Positions 59,886 through 64,000 of a DNA stretch of 64,000 nt are shown piece after piece. Source of the stretch: Lytechinus variegatus (Eukaryota; Echinodermata; Echinoidea; Temnopleuroida; Toxopneustidae); NCBI RefSeq assembly GCF_018143015.1, contig NC_054746.1:39000687-39064686 (forward strand), given 5' to 3'. How positions within the stretch are numbered: the stretch's first letter is position 1; every line of letters starts with the position of its first letter. Both the position numbers and the translations under genes were made by a program. The notes below the pieces were generated by a model, which was not told the DNA's origin, ran no database searches, and worked only from the letters and a program-made list of their open reading frames with translations.

Positions 59886-60470
59886 CCGGGGGGGGGGGGC
59901 ACTTCCATGCATTCACGAGTCGGATACCATGCGCGCCAAGGGGTCTCGACAAGCACCCTAAACACCTAATTTCCATATTCTGAAAATGCATCCCTTAACA
60001 AGTATTAGCGTGTGAAACCCTACCCTTAACAAGTATTGGAAACAAAACGATATTCTTGGCAAATATTCCCTGAAATGAACCCCTAAACAAGTACAGGAAT
60101 GTTTTATTGTTACTGGTCCTTAAGTCGTTGGCTTTACCTTATTTGGTTTAGTATGACCCCACCTTCTACACCTCGCGCAAATCGGACTCTAAACACGAAG
60201 TGTTTGGGCAAAAAGGACATCCTTTATAAAACATTTTAATTTTGTTTTATCATCCCCGCAAATTCGACCCTAAACACGTAATTTTCCTAGCGAAATAGAT
60301 ACCCTTTTTTCATTATTTTTGTGTTTTTGACACCCTTTTCACGTTACGTACGTAACGTGCCCTATCGTGAAAAAGACATCCTTTTTACGTGTTTTTTTGG
60401 TCGCGCATGGTATCCACTCGTCAATGTAAGTGCCCCCCCCCCGGGGGGGGGGGCACTTACATTGACGAGT
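59886..60470. mobile_element. G/C-run-ended element with iterated AACAAGTA / AACACG units
   Basis: The left end is CCGGGGG...GCACTTCCATGC, then a CACGAGTCGGATACCATGCGCG block; near the right the inverse appears (GGTCGCGCATGGTATCCACTCG, then GTAAGTGCCCC...CCGG, to about 60444). The interior iterates 'ccctta(a)acaagtatt', 'cctaaaca(a/c)gta', 'cctaaacacgtaa'. The right end abuts an inverted copy of its own last 27 bases (palindrome 60416-60470). No coding frame. Confidence 0.65.
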
Positions 60471-62126
60471 TTTCCTAGGTATATAATATATAATGCGATT
60501 AAACGTGCGTCGAGATTTTTTGCTAAAATCTAAAAGACTAAAATCTCTATCTTCAGGATTGGCTGCAGAACCATTTCGAGATTATTGCAGAAAAGCAAGA
60601 AGAATAAGTGGAAACTTTTTTTCTACAGTTTCGCCACCCCCCCCCCCCCATCCGCCTATGAGGCGGCTGTCGAGATTCTGAGATTCTATTTTTTCCTTTT
60701 CGATTTGTCTTGTGTTGATGTCCGATCTTGAGCAAAAAAAAAGACAGGTCTGAGACTGAGTAGTAAATGATGTTTTATCAGATTCTGGTGCAATCATCAA
60801 GAGGCAGCGATCTTCTAACGAAAGAATGTATCCTTAAATGAAATATTTTGGCTCTTGTTTCCTAATTTACTTTAGACATTGTGTCGTACTAGTTAGGAAT
60901 ATGGAGGCTGCCGGCCGGAATAGCCCAGATGAATGATAATTAGTGTCCCATCTATTGAAATTGGTGTAGGCCTAGGTTTAGATCTAGACGAAACTCGACC
61001 GAATATCAAATTTACAAACATGCTTGCTTTGAATTTGATAATAAACTTTTATGAAAGTAAGCAACAATAGGAACACAAGTCAATTAGGCCTTATCGTCAT
61101 CCAAGTCACTGGGCCAAACTTGAGCACACAAAGTCAAATATCAGCAAAAATCCATGGTTGGAAATATTTTCAAAATAAATCTACTATTGTTTGCATAGAC
61201 CAAAAGCTTCAATCTCTGTATTTTGGTTGTTCCGCAGAAAAGCGTCACACGTATTGCGAGGTTAGTATGCTATACTGTCGCGTAACGGGGCTCTGCCGGG
61301 GGTAGCGTTTTCCTTCTCCAGCGGTCTCTCGCAAAACCCAGTTCACTGTCTCAATCTCGCATCTCGCTCTCTCTAAAAGGGGGGTTCTTTCACAAAAATA
61401 TATTGTGCAGAAAACGTGACTCGAGCATTCTCCTTCGACCACTACTCACCAAACATTAAGTTTCACAACCAATCGAACTCGAACAAGGTAAAATAAGGGA
61501 AACTTACGAGATTTCTTTGAGTTAATTGCAAAGACTTTATCTGTTCTTCATCACAGATATACACGATCTGCCCAAAAAAGCCTCGCGGCCACATTTTTTA
61601 CTTGCCGACCGGCCCTCTATCGGTCAGTTATGCTACAATACTAAAAGAACTGCATTGGTTCCAGTCACCAATACATAGACGGAATTTTTTGGCCTGTACG
61701 TAAGACAACGTATTAGCAGCAATGTTAGATCTTATATTTGGCAGAAACCTGATTTTCATATTTTTTTTTACCTAAAAAGTAAAATGTCAGATTGTAAAAA
61801 AGAAATTATGTCCAAATTTATGAAAAAATATATAAAATTCATGAATATCGTACCTGAGACCGCAGTTACCACTAATTCCTTTCAAATGATGATCAAAACA
61901 TAGTGTTGAGACTGCCAATTTCCCATAGGATGGGACTCGGATAACGTCCGCCCCCCGCTTCCGCCGCCGATGCTGGCAAGTTTATTGCTTCTGTAGGCCC
62001 AAAAGCCCAAAGTTCAAAATAGATGATTATATATTAACTTATTCTTGGATTGTCCATAATATACATGTTAATGTAGATTATTCTTTTCCAATCCTTGTTA
62101 TTCTCTTAATGGTGAATTTTTCTCAG
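60471..62126. other. Upstream region of AP4M1, first exon not identified
   Basis: This stretch should hold the AP4M1 promoter and first coding exon (family N-terminus MISQFFILS-like), but no convincing match was found on the + strand. CpG-richer patches occur at about 60490-60670 and 61240-61440. A minus-strand promoter for another gene is possible. A small + strand open frame at 60493-60681 has no recognisable identity. Confidence 0.35.
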
Positions 62127-63544
62127 ATCAGGAACATGGGATTCCAAAGTTTGGAGAAGTTTTCAGGTCTTTCCTTAAGAACCATAAGGAAAAAGACCTA
62201 CTTCCAGTTATGGTAAACATGATTTTTTTTTTTTTATTTGCAAGGAATTTTTTTGTTGTTGATAAATATGAAGTTATGAAATATCTGATTGTTTCATTTA
62301 CTATTCACTTTTAGATACAGGTATTACTTATTTAGACTTCTGCAAGAAATGTATTTTACAATGAATCTAGATTTAATTTTTCTTCCATTAGCATCTTTAA
62401 ATGGTGTGTGTACTTTATCAAATAATACTATTATTATTATTGTTATTAATATTATTACTCTTATTATTATTACTATTATTATGATGATTATTATTATTAT
62501 CATCATTTAATTATTATTATTAAACTATATTATTGCTAATATTTTTGGATTTGTTTCCTTTTTGCACTGGATGTGGTAAGCGTTTATTCAGTTTATTATT
62601 TGGCCCGTGAATTTTCTTGGAAAGATGCTTGGTCCATTAAATAAAACTTTTGGAAACGATATCACTTAAAGAGTACAGCCATTCAAACCAGGAGTTTTTG
62701 TATTGCTTGACTATAAAATGTCAGTAGTTTTGATTGCAATCATTTTTTTGGTCCCTTCTTTACAGGAAGTAAGTGGCAAATACATCATTCACATAAAGTG
62801 CAATGGTATATATTTTATATGTTCTGCATCACAAGATGAACCACCTTTTGCAGCTTTGGAATTATTAGAAAGGTAAAAAGAATTCAATTGTTTTGGCTGA
62901 GTACACAAATATGTTGGATTACTTAAGGGTTGAATAATTTTGTACAATATGTTTTTCCTTTTTTTTATAAACGTGCTGTTAATCTGTACATTGGCATCTT
63001 CACAACTATCAAAATATATTTAATATTATTCCTTACAGTTGATCAACAAATCTGAATTGAGACCCAATATGAACATTTTTCATATAAAGAATTCCTTGCA
63101 TTTTTTTTGCTTGTGACAACAGCATGAATTCTGCAGACGAAGTAAATGCTTTAACTGACCTTGTGAAAAATAAAAGCAGTTGCCAAATTACTTCTAATGT
63201 TCATCTGATTGGTTTGGAACTAGCTTGCTTTTCCATCTATTAATGTCCACAGGATACCTTTCATCAGAATGATTCCAAGTAAAAATTCTTGTCTCTTCAA
63301 ATACTGATTCATGTACAAAGTATGTTTCAATATTTATTTTCTTTCAATAAAGGCATAGCTGATTAAGTTTTTCATTTTATGAGATAAAGATGGGATTTGA
63401 ACTGACAATATTCTTTCTATTTTGTTTTCTCATGTTTATCCTAATAGATTGAGTGGGTTAGTGAAAGACTTTTGTGGTATTGTATCTGAAGAAGCCATTG
63501 TTCAGAACTCTGCTCTGGTATATGAATTATTAGATGAAATTATG
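62127..63544 (+). CDS. AP4M1: AP-4 complex subunit mu, early exons (partial)
   Basis: Three exons in frame with good splice sites: 62127-62212, 62766-62872 and 63448-63544. Together they read about DQEHGIPKFGEVFRSFLKN..., EVSGKYIIHIKCNGIYFICS, ALELLERLSGLVKDFCGIVS, then ALVYELLDEIM. This is the longin-like N-terminal domain of the AP-4 mu chain, closely following the family (human FIHIRHSGLYLV, ALVYELLDEVLDYG). AP-4 is a clathrin-independent adaptor at the trans-Golgi network; mu binds cargo tyrosine motifs (for example in ATG9A and APP). The first codons (phase-1 junction before 62127) and all cargo-binding exons lie outside what I can identify. AP-1/2/3 mu chains share the fold; the wording of the ICSASQDEPPFAALELL and ELLDEI parts fits AP-4 best. 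Confidence 0.85.
62424..62527. repeat. ATT/ATC microsatellite
   Basis: Roughly 100 bp of ATT units with ATG/ATC variants, in the AP4M1 intron after the first recognised exon. The poly-isoleucine frames seen on both strands are artefacts of this repeat. Confidence 0.85.
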
Positions 63545-63873
63545 GTAAGCCTTTTTTCATTGTTCATTGTAGAGTAGATCATAACTTGGAATTTAAATAG
63601 GAATGGCTTCAGATAATTTCCTCTTGATGATCGCATTATTTTATGTGATGCTGCAAATTATTCTATACCTCAGGAGAGTGACATAAAGCTAAAGTTATAT
63701 ATGACTTGATGAACAAATTATTGTTCTCAATTATTTTAAATTGAGTCAGGTGAAGTTGAGATATCAATATATTTGTGGAGTATCTTAATTTTTCAAGATT
63801 TATTGATTGCTGTTTCATATCAGTATTGATGAATACAGATAGAATAGTAAATCAAATGAAGTTAATATACATA

Positions 63874-64000
63874 CAGTTGAGGCCGAAAGTTTACATACAC
63901 CCATGGAATTCAGTGAATTTTGTTTGCTAGACAGACATCGTAACAATTTATATATCTTCAGAAATATAAATGCTACCATGACAAATTTGGTATCAAATGA
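63874..64000. mobile_element. Left end of a Tc1/mariner transposon (cut by window end)
   Basis: CAGTTGAGGCCGAAAGTTTA and the CATACACC that follows closely resemble the terminal repeat of Sleeping Beauty-type Tc1 elements (CAGTTGAAGTCGGAAGTTTA, then CATACAC). It is preceded directly by TA (63872-63873), the Tc1/mariner target. The rest lies beyond the window, so whether it carries a transposase is unknown. It sits in an AP4M1 intron. Confidence 0.75.

Noticed and set aside
60493-60681. 62-codon + strand frame with Arg/Lys and a Pro run
   Set aside because: No family resemblance, the Pro run comes from a C-run, and no splice link to AP4M1 is apparent.
62289-62510. Open frame ending in poly-isoleucine
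   Set aside because: Produced by the ATT/ATC microsatellite in an AP4M1 intron.

Overview
This is animal nuclear DNA: AT-rich, with widely spaced multi-exon genes, GT-AG introns and very many short interspersed repeats. The four conserved protein-coding genes and the repeat repertoire (GTCTC-hairpin tandem-repeat elements, foldback elements ending in G/C runs, dispersed TACATG tracts) suggest a marine deuterostome invertebrate, most likely an echinoderm such as a sea urchin. That placement comes from recall and inference; no search was run. No bacterial-type operon, CRISPR array, rRNA or tRNA gene, and no retrovirus, LTR or Polinton copy was recognised.

Layout. 1-2.0 kb is a nest of foldback elements. 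2.5-8.3 kb (+) is TOMM20, the outer-membrane mitochondrial import receptor, in five exons with a textbook NRF-1 site just upstream; its introns carry several mobile elements, including a tandem-repeat pair bearing perfect nuclear-receptor DR1 sites. 8.3-19.3 kb has no recognisable coding exon and holds the 3' ends of TOMM20 and of the convergent CCDC85-family gene, plus nested transposons. 19.3-31.2 kb (-) is the CCDC85-family coiled-coil gene in about seven coding exons, with introns dense in TACATGTA palindromes. 31.2-47.1 kb is a transposon-rich stretch with nested foldback elements, a near-perfect 226-bp hairpin, AAACTGAGTTT iterons and GAA polypurine tracts. 47.1-51.25 kb (-) is a B4GAT1-like glucuronyltransferase in three coding exons with an upstream CpG-rich candidate first exon. 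53.4-59.3 kb is a composite: a CAGGGGCC-type inverted-repeat element containing an ACTGGT-iterated foldback element, which contains an apparently intact CR1/L2-like LINE with ORF1 and a 1003-residue ORF2. 62.1-63.5 kb (+) holds three early exons of AP4M1 (AP-4 mu), running off the window; a Tc1/mariner end starts at 63.87 kb.

The four host genes act in unrelated pathways (mitochondrial import, cell-junction or cortical scaffolding, dystroglycan-type O-mannose glycan synthesis, TGN vesicle sorting), so the region is ordinary gene neighbourhood and not a functional cluster. The most distinctive content is the mobile fraction: a set of elements with G/C-run termini and inverted arms built from short iterated sub-repeats, some with visible target duplications, and intronic repeats carrying repeated DR1 motifs.
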